Source: Verrucomicrobiaceae bacterium
GTDB taxonomy: Bacteria; Verrucomicrobiota; Verrucomicrobiia; Verrucomicrobiales; Verrucomicrobiaceae
DNA: 64,000 nt
Direction of reading: 5' to 3'
NCBI GenBank assembly: GCA_016795365.1
Contig: JAEUHN010000004.1
Location: forward strand, 124,001-188,000
Under the pieces are notes generated by a model. It worked only from the letters and a program-made list of their open reading frames with translations, did no database searches and had not been told where the DNA came from. Position 1 is the stretch's first letter, and each line of letters begins with the position of its first letter. Shown piece by piece: positions 26,501 to 30,283 of the stretch. The position numbers and the translations under genes are program-made.

Positions 26501-29087
26501 CGCCATCGGGATCTTGCCATAGATCCACGGTGACTCCATCAACCCCTGGCTCCCCTGTGTCGTAAACACCATCCTGATCGAGGTCATTCCATACCAAGTT
26601 TCCCAGCGTGACGGTGACGGCAGGAACAATTGTCACCATGTAGTCTTCGACTTCGCCATCAAGCGCCCCGCCCACCGAGGTCAGGCCTCCCGCCGTGCTT
26701 ACGCGGAAGCGAGCACCAATAGGCGTTCCTGTAACGGCAGTGGAAGGCACTGCCACGCTTAGCGTGTTGTTGCCACTGACAAGGTTCATCTGTGTGATGG
26801 CTTCGCTCGTATCCAAGAAGTCGCCATCGTTGTTCCAGTCAAAGAACGCATTGAGCTTGCCTGAAGCGTTGGCATTGACAGTCAAAGACGCCGTAGCTCC
26901 TGCGGTCAAAGTTGGGAACGTCACGCCATCATCGTCATCTCCATCATTGTCGATATCGTCACCCGTAGCGCCAGAATTGGGCTGGCCATCGCCATCAGCA
27001 TCAACAGTTGCTCCGAGCTTTAGAGTTCCATTTGCCACATGCCTAGGACCGTTTTGAGCTACCCACGTGGGATAAGGCATCTTCAGATCACCGTAGTCCA
27101 GCCCTGTCGACCCACAAGGCGTCACAACAAGACCGCAGATGTTGCTAAACCCTGCATTGGTGATGGTGCGCTGAAGCGTGCCCGCGGTATTGTAAACGGT
27201 TACCTCGTTCTCAGCCGAGTCCCCGACCCAAAGGCTGCCATCGGGTGCCCAAGCCAGTGGAAAAGGATCAGATCCAGCATCCAGGGTGACGAAAACGGAC
27301 CTGACACCCGCCGTCGTAATCTTCTCCACTGTAGGAGTCGTCCCCGAAACCGCATTGCAATAAAGGTTCCCATCCGGTCCAAAGGTGAGTCCATGAAGTG
27401 AAGTGCCAACCGCCCAAGTATAGACCGTCCCGACCAAAGACCCAGAGGCATTGTATTTGAAGAGTTTGCTGTTCGAGTTGCTGAGGACATACAAATTCCC
27501 TGCCGTATCAAAGGCCAGTCCGCTGGGGCCGGAAACGCTGACAAAGGTGCCCACGAGCGCTCCCGAATTCGCACTGTAACGAATCACGGCTCCACTCGCC
27601 GCGCTGGCAACGTAGAGATAGCCGTCCGATCCTAGCGCCATTGCCTGCGCTTCATTCAAGCCTCCGGAACCCGCTGAGACTAGCGTGCCGTTCAATGCCC
27701 CCGTGAACGTGTTGTATTTGAGAATGCTGTTCGCTGTATAGTTTCCGACGAGAAGATTGCCATCAGCACTCGAGAGAAGCTCTGACGGGTTTGCCAGACT
27801 CCCACCAGTAATCAACGTCCCATTCACAGTGCCGGTCGGACCGTCGATTTTCATAACGGTGTTGACGTTGTAGTTAGCGACCAGAACTTGATAGCAATCA
27901 GCTCCCGGATTGATCGTCACCGTGTAATCCTCGATTTCCCCGGCACCTGTTGTCCCCGTGGGGGTCATTGTGCCCTGGTCAGTCAACCTCACGCGAACAC
28001 CACGTTGAGTGCCCGCAATAGCGGTTGTGGGAACAGTAAATGAGATGGTCTGCGTCGTGGCTGTAGTGCCAGTGCCCACGGTTCGAACGGCCTCCAGCCT
28101 TTCACCGCCACTAGTCACCAGTGTGTCGCTAAATGTGCCATCGTTGTTGAAATCAATCCACGCATTGAGGTAGGCATTGGCACCCGTGTTGTTATAGACC
28201 GAGATCGGCAACGAAGCGTTAGCTCCCGAGGTAATGCTAGAGGGCATCGTCACACCATCTTCGTCATCAGCACTCCCGGTGTTTGTCGTGTCATCGCCCG
28301 TGGCCGCCGCATTGGTTGTCGCCGCTGTTTCGGCATCAACTGTAGCGCCAAGGCGCAGGTTTGAATTCGCTGTGCTCGTCGCCGTGCTGGTGGCTGCTCC
28401 AGATCCACTCCAGTCACCGTAGTCATTCACACTCAGGCTGTTGACCTGGAACTTCACATTGTCCACGTAAACGCTGTTGGTTGTATTCGAAACATTGGAG
28501 AATTGGAGCACCAACAGAAATGTATTCCCCGCGAGCGCCGTCGATGCGGGTGCTGTCGATCCTGTGTTCAGCGCAAGACTAAGTCCTGTCTGCCATGCAT
28601 TGACAGTTGTGCTCAAGGTGGTGGCAGCCGAGTAGCGATTCTTCCATGTTCCTCCCTCGTTCCATGTCAGATAGGCTCTCACAGTCCCCGGTGATGCAGC
28701 GGTCGATGTAGGTCGATAGTAGTCCAAAACAACACGCATCGAACTCCAGTCTCCAGTAACCGGCGTCTTCAAGGCAAAAGTGCTGTAAACCTGCTTCACA
28801 CCTGCCTGCGGAGTGGTGGTGCTGCCTGTGGTGAGCGCTGTAGTGGCGGTGCTTGTCCAACTGCCGACGGCATAGTAACCACCTGTTACAGTTCCTGTGA
28901 ACCCAGTGATACCAGACTGCACTTGGAAATTCGCCGTGGCTGTAGAAACGCTAGCGTGCTTGACACTCGAAGCCACACCACTGGTGTAATTCCATTCCAG
29001 CACACTTGTGCTCTGGGCGACCACTCCACCACCGCACAAAATGACCGTGATCAGCAAAGCCTCTCTCACACGGGCATAGATCGCCAT
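5526..29087 (-). CDS. Giant modular surface protein with 15 GEVED domains (about 7,850 residues)
   Basis: One uninterrupted frame of 23.5 kb. I prefer the ATG at 29087 because it begins a compact signal peptide (MAIYARVREALLITVILCGG ... VVAQS). In-frame upstream starts at 29183 (ATG) and 29213 (TTG) exist but put a non-signal-like stretch in front. From the N-terminus: a jelly-roll-like region; 15 GEVED domains, each ending in GE(V/I)ED(Y) and carrying 'WIDFNNDG' or 'WADWNGDG' strings; a NHL/SMP-30-like propeller (about 27.05-27.9 kb); about 11 SdrD B-like units ('VGNLVWNDxNxNG ... DFG'); and a choice-of-anchor-A-like domain (about 14.7-15.5 kb, 'ILWNFPQAT', 'YGSTLAP'). Then comes a run of about 12 putative-Ig domains (8.05-11.25 kb). 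The last 400 residues form a module shared with the 1,801-residue neighbour, resembling TIGR02597. The protein is rich in Asp/Asn/Thr with many DxDxDG-like calcium-type loops. No catalytic motif is recognised; a cell-surface adhesive or structural role is inferred. Confidence 0.9.
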   Translation of the reverse strand: MAIYARVREALLITVILCGGGVVAQSTSVLEWNYTSGVASSVKHASVSTATANFQVQSGITGFTGTVTGGYYAVGSWTSTATTALTTGSTTTPQAGVKQVYSTFALKTPVTGDWSSMRVVLDYYRPTSTAASPGTVRAYLTWNEGGTWKNRYSAATTLSTTVNAWQTGLSLALNTGSTAPASTALAGNTFLLVLQFSNVSNTTNSVYVDNVKFQVNSLSVNDYGDWSGSGAATSTATSTANSNLRLGATVDAETAATTNAAATGDDTTNTGSADDEDGVTMPSSITSGANASLPISVYNNTGANAYLNAWIDFNNDGTFSDTLVTSGGERLEAVRTVGTGTTATTQTISFTVPTTAIAGTQRGVRVRLTDQGTMTPTGTTGAGEIEDYTVTINPGADCYQVLVANYNVNTVMKIDGPTGTVNGTLITGGSLANPSELLSSADGNLLVGNYTANSILKYNTFTGALNGTLVSAGSGGLNEAQAMALGSDGYLYVASAASGAVIRYSANSGALVGTFVSVSGPSGLAFDTAGNLYVLSNSNSKLFKYNASGSLVGTVYTWAVGTSLHGLTFGPDGNLYCNAVSGTTPTVEKITTAGVRSVFVTLDAGSDPFPLAWAPDGSLWVGDSAENEVTVYNTAGTLQRTITNAGFSNICGLVVTPCGSTGLDYGDLKMPYPTWVAQNGPRHVANGTLKLGATVDADGDGQPNSGATGDDIDNDGDDDDGVTFPTLTAGATASLTVNANASGKLNAFFDWNNDGDFLDTSEAITQMNLVSGNNTLSVAVPSTAVTGTPIGARFRVSTAGGLTSVGGALDGEVEDYMVTIVPAVTVTLGNLVWNDLDQDGVYDTGEPGVDGVTVDLWQDPDGAGALPDTKVGSTVTSGGGFYSFTRPPGTGYTLEIVTPPSGLPMASGNATDYTDNGVDNDSNGYQPAGPGTSSWTAVFNLTANGEPGTSGSTNVENTWDFGFRALPNPTALLEYRFETTSPVIPVTPAAKSTCITSTSQLQATANGLTITTVAENGPIRSGSNGIDITSNSAIYNTALEATRTSLTPITKTLYSTFTFAAGSVGSIGNAYADFCPDANGTKYVRFFLTWHDGTAYRTAWTNTGTMAPVTWTSVDLPFVNGTAVPTGSALAGKTFLLEANVWGGSSSHIITVDNLILGGSCGILTSDYGDHYFSSTSSASQAASTLLKIGTAATDAELSDPSDVGADKDDLTGTDDEDLTMPVLTAGTATNLSVPVTATLASLSGAAARAIVFADWNGDGDVADTNETLAVQTVANGTNTLTFGLTPPAGTTPGTKYLRIRVSETVATPTFSGASALVGEVEDYAINVVGATAVGNLVWADANDNGRFDAGEGVGGVQVQLLNTSNVVVAVTTTDPVGLYQIWAAAGTYYLRIPASEFASGRPLFGKYSLLGNGGDNGRDDEWDENGIDDAAPATNGVKTLNFTLAAGTEPTTKELGQDAGWDNGTTGRPADSNADLTQDFGFSRCLQTNLVTNGSFETANPTGLTFPHRFPNTTSDPIISVNTFSTWGSTDIAGWFRDPGSYVNDATHASDGNRFIYLSEGCIGQDFALNTTIAGMNTVTVGQAYTLQFDWCAFDHTQPTSPNLSHTRTVRIELHYVDPNTGTEYPVAETEDHFDTKSGNPTAFTSLSPWSNLDWKRSRYQFIMPPTVTTASVLRLYLTSNGNTSNNTVLVDNVMMTRACSPQTCTVGNLVYSDTNGNGRADAGEPGIDDVLIHAFRVDAGGTWNWAGLCVTREGGRYFFPGLLPGNYYIRVDADNFLSATPWWKSSGTGPLYGKISSGGFFNPEVVAMNALDDNAATVSEKGVDDAAVTTNGIATPLFALSLGAEPTTGPSGTDKENGFMADIDASADRNGDMTIDFGFTNPGKDYGDWNGAGAGDPYWSASLGLRLGAQVDSEAASSRNSTATGDDITGVDDEDGVTWPTMSAGGSFRIPVVTTNSTTQSAYLQGWVDWNNNGTFETSEAIWTEWGTMNWIAPSSVETSEWTQKFLPYTAVPTGAVTGVPLGARVRITTFYQDPPLPTGSGSDFGEIEDYTVTLQARGYDHGDFASFADAATLTNPALTIGQLVDAEASATTNATATGDDNNNNDDEDGIYSGLIYQGQASAQLIVNVNNTSGAAGYLNVWVDFNGNGVLTDSGEQVATNISIANGTTYFDQPINFAVPAGALVGTRGVRVRLTSVASPGATGTTVSTTTGEVEDGTVIIQAAPYNSCYHFALKDLNRDGDFVDGGETTPSNTYVGTDYWFGVDTINENWRLDPGESAKGWFDNMDMKYDRVTQQLTVDVTVAKNRGNEINGLYFAVNDGPMPTASNGLALIYMDGWNAANPVVTVYKYDPAQSSNTFYNRQIMVSTATGGPNAADVVSKTVTKTASTTRFQLVLNCARINNAANWSSYGVSAGTWSGVQFTNTVGIWIHSTAMTAAPTYDASGQLISGPWGYWRSEEVFLDSNPSISFPAELCPQDFGDWNGSGAATTVASSTMNSLLRIGGTVDAETSVLPNSAADTDDVTQTGSLDDEDGVNLPASLTPGTSATISAYVNNTTGSNAFLHAWIDFNNDGVFNDTVLSGTNGGERLEAVRTIATGTTVTTAQNITFTVPAAASIGTGRGLRVRLSNLNNTTPTAVSGTGEIEDYVMTVNASASTTVGNLVWNDVNQNGVKDTGESGIDGVTVKLYQSTTLKGTTTTAGGGLYSFTAAPGAGYYIEITTPPSGYPYSSGPVSVSDDGIDNDNNGDQTGAPGTVIYSPDFTITANGEPGTGGTTNTENTIDIGLRAVPNPTTLLEFTTESSTTPMNPVVKSSCITSTSQLLPAANANGLTTITRITGTTYLPPMRTGTGYLEVYGLPTTYNTALETARTGLTPITKTLYTTITFAAGASGTIGNALADVCPGGGNGNVRFFLTWYDGSAYRTAWTNTGANYHASWTSLDLPFVNGAALPSGSGLSGKTFLLEVAYWGTDHTWIDNVMLGGTCSVAMTDFGDYNGTGYASASNTASTNLFIGTNATDVEAADPSTATATADDLAGTDDEDAPIPTSIVAGVTTNQNITVTRNAAITSARFSAWADWNADGDFLDAGEAIVTNNTLTTAGANTVTLPLAPPTGISGTRYIRLRVQDFSTSLAPSVTGASTLAGEVEDYAISVTGPVDYGDWAHATNTTGAATTTTSSTVNSSLRIGATVDSEASVAPNATATADGADEDGVWFAPSVPVGSYAQLSVKATNLTGSAAYMNAWVDFDNSGAFDAGEQVATNVTVPTGTTDYDPAGYNSGSNLYQYYRLQFLVPATASVGANRGVRVRLTSVQNPGATGAAGVGEVEDYVMTFTAQTNCNHFRLADANADMWFDPAAEITPAQTNSPIYWDNNNDIGSYKNVDVTYNHSTKLFNMDCTVLQKTATGVRADGIWFMINTGPLPLQTPVQRYAMVYIDAFNRAAPKATVYVENSLQHGSSWSSPAYLMVSTAPGGANASDVKLLAVTEDTTARTVRFRLTLDCTRINDRAQWSTSWGLDADWRGLQFFGNCGMWLTATDMTAAPTYDASGKATAMNMAAASYLGIDVHPMGFTPIITEQCNYDFGDHFFAIDSSASQAASVDVRIGTNATDTEGDFATSAANLDDTTGTNDEDLTMPTFTVGTATSLVIPVTIPVLANLSGSTSRINVFVDWNGDGDVLDTNETLTAQTAATAGTNNVTFSLTPPSGTTLGTKYLRIRITEGATAPIFSGASTLKGEVEDYTVTVSAATLDFGDWNGSGALTTTTSSIMNTNLRLGAAVDAEASVTANASADADDTTDTGSTDDEDGVTMPATIAQGSSVTIPVSVFNNNTTGKYLQAWIDFNNDGTFNNTDVSSGGERIYNAVTTASASLQTVNITFTVPAGASVGTQRGARFRLTDNVSTTPTSSGATGEVEDYVVTINAASNLSLGNLVWGDTNNNGIKDGAEAGIGGVTVQLYDPVNGVVGDAGDVLIATTTTATSGTVGSYSFTSLSPGNYFVKVTPPPGYPITGGTPATTDNNTDNNNDGSQPGGPTTALFSPIINLLAGAESITDGDTNANTNMTVDFGLFTGFTVGDTVFEDVNNNGVKDVGDNGIAGLTVELLNSAGASFSPAVTTTTNGTGNYGFLVYAPGTYKIKVTPSGTDPLVSSTVGTDNGTDNNNDGTQAGGVGTAVTTFAFTLGAGLEPGTAGTTNTENTIDIGLRPALTDFGDYPSFASASQYGSTDIRIGTTATDTESANPTTGTATADNTTELNDEDLVLPAVGIGGVTKFTFPVILGGTATAATIAAWADWNGDNVVTGTNEVLTVSPASLVAGTNTVTVTFSPPVGTTAGTKYMRFRVAEGATTSVFSGASTARGEVEDYAITASTPTLDFGDYTNFAEAWSTLSTTTKIGVAVDAELAASKDGGATGDDLNNTDDEDGVTFSTFTPGASATISVTCTSTPAAYLNVWIDWNENGVLTDAGEQVATNVAVAAGSASVVKTVTVTVPSTARGTLPVRVRLNATSGTTSTGLGLGVGEVEDHIVSIASNCQSQLAIWNSITSNNLATPSDIEGRIVTKNITGTTAFSAAIRSGSTATTDINLAVQTNVVNGGSINLQYGSLWAPSSAVLNGRVVNYNGGGSLVTTPAFDFATIFNGITSESTTYAAMPANSTVTIPTSPAATVLTVGSGVANGTAAVFSLDGNTLLNNGNVQSLDLNLNGKTPSSIIINLTGTSINYSASGNMLGNLISTTWRSKILWNFPQATTLSYQKSVYGSTLAPLASLTASGGAVEGSIAVKDYNGTIEVHLPLWTGGSSVCTDASDFGDYIGFPDASSTALTTIKMGANGGDVDAVGLANATANGDDTNGTDDEDGVTFGTLPQSGSGSVTVNVTNSSGAAAYLNGWIDWDNNGVLGAGEQVITNVSVANGTSNSNLSYTFTVPATASLGTHGARFRLTSTSSPGPTDYSGNGEVEDYLATVSGSNIDYGDYTSFADASSLTNTTLKLGGNAPDGEIASIKDSTATGDDNNGTDDEDGVSLPSTMTRGSSYSITVSVNNTSGAAAYLNAWFDWNNNGVLTDSGEQMISNISYATGTSGNQSFTIAVPSGASFSTIGARFRITSTTLPGPTGASGTGEVEDYVVSINPMIDLGDWNGSGALTTTTSSTMNANLRLGATVDAETTVTPDAGATADGADEDGVTMPSTITQGASVTIPVSVFNNNTAGKYLQAWIDLNNDGTFNNTDVGSGGERIYNAVTTANASQQTINVTFTVPATSSAGAQRGVRFRLTDNAATTPTSSGATGEIEDYVVTVSCPTFAWTPTTLTNGVVGLSYSQTVSASGGVSPYSYAVTGGAMPTGLSLNASSGAISGSPSAAGTFGFTITATAANGCTSSQPYSVTISSSMALGNLVWADLNNNGVKDASEVGIGGVTVQLFNPGADNAVNTADDLQVGSNFTTSVAGAYVFSGLAVGNYFIKVTPPSSYPKTSGTPATTDNNVDSNNDGSQPGGPGTALFSPVINLAAGAESTTDGDVDANTNMTVDFGLFSGFTVGNCVWNDANANGIKDGGELGIAGLTVELLNGSGVSFSPAVTTTTNASGLYGFLVYAAGTYKVKVTPNTTYPLATVSANTDTGIDNDSNGIQSTQGAAALSPVITLTAGGEPGNTGTTNAENTIDFGFLACPTIAALTLPDGVAGVAYNSGTAFSMTPAFGTYTWTATGLPTGLTLNSSSGVITGTTTDIGAFRVVVTATGSNGCVVSRVFPLKVTGCGTTNVWAWNWDSSVDALDGGNDGGIWKTVSLSNNLATGSMAVSLAVDVGTNATQGLWFMINHGPDPTTADPNYAAVYLYNGSFYVTTYSNAPTATHTLGTIITSGTYTTALSGSTRSFNFTLPVNTINSWAGGGASWKGIGFPLDAQGNAAGNSFTPYRIGVWVRSFADGAVVYNTSTKVWTVTWGISPDNNIGTWDLVSDFGSSCCPLVLKPATLSNGTVGTAYPTTTMDADWGIPAYTWSISSGSLPTGLVLNGTTGVISGTPSVAGTYSFTIRATDSGTCVGTQAYTVVITCPTINVTPGSLLTSTFGTAYTQTTNPAASGIGGTFTWTANGTLPTGMTVNGTNGAISTTTATPVGLHAISLRATSASYASCSGTWSGNWRVCPVIVVTLPSTSATVGTAYSQTVTASGGAGPYTFGINSGALPVWATLNPTTGMISGTPSNTAPATFTLKATDADGCVGISPSYTITPVCPAITVTLPGTAATVGTAYSQTVTASGGTTAYTFSVNSGALPTWATLNPTTGVLSGTPNSTTAATFTLKATDANGCVGVSPSYTITPVCPTITVTPGSLLQSTFGTAYTQTTNPSASGISGTFTWTLGGTPPAGMTINSATGALSTTSASSVGLYAITATATSASYPTCAGSWSGNFRVCPVITVTLPGTAATVGTAYSQTVTASGGTASYTFSVNSGALPTWATLNPTTGVLSGTPNSTTAATFTLKATDANGCVGVSPSYTITPVCPTITVTLPSNSAMLGNTYSRTVTATGGTAAYTFSVNSGALPTWATLNPTTGVLSGTPNSTTAATFTLKATDANGCVGVSPSYTITPVCPTITVTPGSLLQSTFGTAYTQTTNPSASGISGTFTWTLGGTPPAGMTINSATGAISTTSASPVGLYAITVTATSASYPTCAGSWSGNFRVCPVITVTLPGTAATVGTAYSQTVTASGGTAAYTFSVNSGALPTWATLNPTTGVLSGTPSSTTAATFTLKATDVNGCVGVSPSYTITPVCPTITVTPGSLLQSTFGTAYTQTTNPSASGISGTFTWTLGGTPPAGMTINSATGAISTTSASPVGLYAITVTATSASYPTCSGTWSGNFRVCPVITVTLPGIAATVGSAYSQTVTASGGTAPYTFGINSGALPTWATLNPTTGVLSGTPNSTTAATFTLKATDANGCVGVSPSYTITPVCPTITITPSSMGDGFVNNAMTVSLSQAGGTGPFTWSINPGSLPPGLVLGNSTTSSNTISGTPTTAGSYTFTVRLQDSYGCVATQAYTLSIRTLKVGNLVWSDTNDNGVKDTGENGIAGVTVELWKAGANNLEENGAGDDSKVTTDVVTNASGIYSFINLPAGTNYYVRIPSPPLTNAITSGTPVTVDNGVDNDNNGSQIESGKPLRSPLFNLAGGTEPPLASDTDDTDGELTIDFGLTPTVCVGNIVFNDVDHNGFYNTGDTLIDNVTVKIFASGADPLTDSAIATTTSSGGGVYRLCVKAGSYFLHIPPSDFGGVISGMFPTLAPVTGAVNNNDDNTDQNLLPSTKPYVFGCNTGVFTLTVGGAPNALAGETGYQSATDDAYDLSSNLTLDLGLFTAPVASAPLAGSVRIDLSGSGNTTTSTTAASGVDVSLYEDTNGNGVLDTEEMSAVQTTTTDASGSYAFMPITTGDYLVVQSVAPGSTATFDTDGGAATTTCVKMEGKPLDGIDFLQTGSSSTFAQWQKVNTADDGDQYDALMEYALGTATTGFDHPRFWLEVNKNDNADAVLVRAIAKHDDITLRLEGSADLKTWVRLPLVPAVTANNDGTETVRYVDVDKPFVRLKVDLDADLDGTPEQSSTSPVFGWTVREFAMGQQTFAMPLLRTTVFTGRAGDATGKGFVTGSNYFAEIISGAGEGHRFEINESDSDSSHVAYIVDAPANDARIAIRPHWTLGEMFPAVRFHASTSASTADRVMTFDGKEYQTYWLLAGKKGPVWVNASDSTLADCHRTIIGPTEGVMVQPRSGNVKLQFAGEVRTWRFWQELHAGAQFIGTGYPVLMTPETRGMTTAAGFVAGDDVNAGDTISVWNGDQNPADAAFATYRYLKAGNGTWLKSAEEGAGQKVRFEPYRAAYMLINSQLRGWLVDAPGR
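8045..11245 (-). repeat. Tandem putative-Ig repeats inside the giant gene
   Basis: About twelve consecutive units of 86-92 codons belong to two alternating kinds, one beginning ITVTPGSLLQSTFG and one beginning ITVTLPGTAATVG. Between about 8.3 and 10.4 kb the copies are almost identical in DNA. For example, the string TCGTCATGCCCGCGGG recurs near 8705, 9243 and 10044, spacings of 538 and 801 bases that correspond to two and three units. Such DNA identity points to recent unequal exchange or gene conversion, and repeat number may vary between strains or be mis-assembled from short reads. Confidence 0.9.
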
Positions 29088-29213
29088 TCGCAGTAGCGGA
29101 CCCCAGAGGGACGCACCCGATTCCTGCGCTGGGATCGTCGGCGTGCGGCTCGGTTGGTGAGTGAGATCAGGTGGCCAGATCATGGAGTGGCAGGAATGGA
29201 GAACTCGATTCAA

Positions 29214-29601
29214 TTCAATAAATTTAAATTATTACAATAAATACCATAACTTTCACCTTTTTTATCCAGGTAGATTAACTTTTCCGAATGGTCTTCGGAC
29301 TAGCTCACCCACCCCCACAGCCCGTTGCCGCCGCTATCCAAAGGCTTCTCTGGGTTAGCCCTCCCAGGCGCTAATCAAACCCACCTGTTTTTTACCCGCT
29401 TCTCAGTAGTGAGCTACTTTCTTACCTTCGAAGGCAAAAGAAACGAAATCTTAGAACGAGCTCAATGCTCTCTGACGCCTCCCAAAAATGAAGCGCGCCT
29501 CCCGGGGACCCACCCGGGAGGCGCTTTCACCACACACCGCTTGCCCCTTTCTCGCGGGGGCCAGCGGAACGTAACGACCTCCACCACAGAGGCCGAAATT
29601 G
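29214..29601. other. Non-coding gap between giant gene and PEP-CTERM gene
   Basis: The first hundred bases are very AT-rich (29214-29290) and probably hold the promoter of the giant gene, including TTATGGTA on the minus strand at 29242-29249. A strong hairpin at 29495-29524 lies just past the end of the PEP-CTERM gene. No convincing gene is visible; the short open frames here lack a signal peptide, domain or start context. Confidence 0.6.
29484..29524 (-). terminator. Intrinsic terminator of the PEP-CTERM gene
   Basis: On the minus strand a perfect 12-bp stem (GCGCCTCCCGGG with its complement, positions 29513-29524 and 29495-29506) closes a six-base loop. It is followed after six bases by TTTTT (29488-29484). 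It lies about 80 bases downstream of the stop codon at 29602. Confidence 0.7.
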
Positions 29602-30255
29602 TTATCGTCTGTAGCGACGTTTGTGCCGGGAGAGTTGCACCAGTCCACCGATCAGCAGCACCAGCACCGTGGTGCTTGGCTCAGGAACCACCTGGGTCTG
29701 GAGGCGATAAGTGCCGTTGTTGACACTGCCAACCACGGCGGTATCCGCATCCTGAAGATTCCAGGAAAGAGGGAAGTCGTTGATCAGAGCAGGGTTGGGG
29801 AGTTGCCAGATGGCATTGGGCCCAGACCCTGGCGAGAGATCGGTTACAAGAGCCCACTCATTGTTGTTAAACGCCCAGATATAGGCCTGCTCCCCCGCAG
29901 TGAAAAGTGCCGAGCTAGGGAGGCCATTGACCTCACCCGTCGATGCGAACGAGAACCCATTGTCAAAGTTGGGGCCGAGCACCACGCCTGCAGGGTCCCA
30001 TTTGCCATTGATCGTGTCCGAACGACTCAACAGTTTCCACTTGGCAGCCCACTGATCGAGATTGGCGCTGGTGGGCACGAAGCCATCTGCAAAAGTTCCC
30101 AGTTCGAATGCATAGCTGGCATCCAGTAGGTTTCCTGTGCTGTCCACCATTTGCAGGCTGTCAAAGAATGGACTGCTCCAGTTGACGCCCGATCCAAAGG
30201 ATGAGGTCGTCAAAATGACTGAAGCAACCAGAGTTTGCAGAGAGGTCGATTTCAT
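29602..30255 (-). CDS. PEP-CTERM sorted exported protein
   Basis: A 217-residue protein with a short N-terminal signal peptide (MKSTSLQTLVASVILTTSSF) and a textbook C-terminal sorting signal. That signal has VPEPST, a hydrophobic segment (TVLVLLIGGLVQL) and a basic tail (SRHKRRYRR). PEP-CTERM proteins are cleaved by an exosortase and delivered to the cell surface or extracellular matrix. No exosortase gene lies in this window, so it must be elsewhere. The middle region is rich in Asn, Ser and Trp and matches no domain I recognise. It follows the 1,801-residue protein by 28 bases on the same strand, so co-transcription is likely, and a strong terminator follows it. Confidence 0.85.
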   Translation of the reverse strand: MKSTSLQTLVASVILTTSSFGSGVNWSSPFFDSLQMVDSTGNLLDASYAFELGTFADGFVPTSANLDQWAAKWKLLSRSDTINGKWDPAGVVLGPNFDNGFSFASTGEVNGLPSSALFTAGEQAYIWAFNNNEWALVTDLSPGSGPNAIWQLPNPALINDFPLSWNLQDADTAVVGSVNNGTYRLQTQVVPEPSTTVLVLLIGGLVQLSRHKRRYRR

Positions 30256-30283
30256 AGCAGGTTGTCGCTTGGTTGAAATTTGA

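Noticed and set aside
29088..29213. Longer start for the giant protein (TTG at 29213 or ATG at 29183)
   Set aside because: Both would put 32-42 non-hydrophobic residues before the signal peptide. The ATG at 29087 gives a compact one. Not fully excluded because other large proteins here have extended signals.
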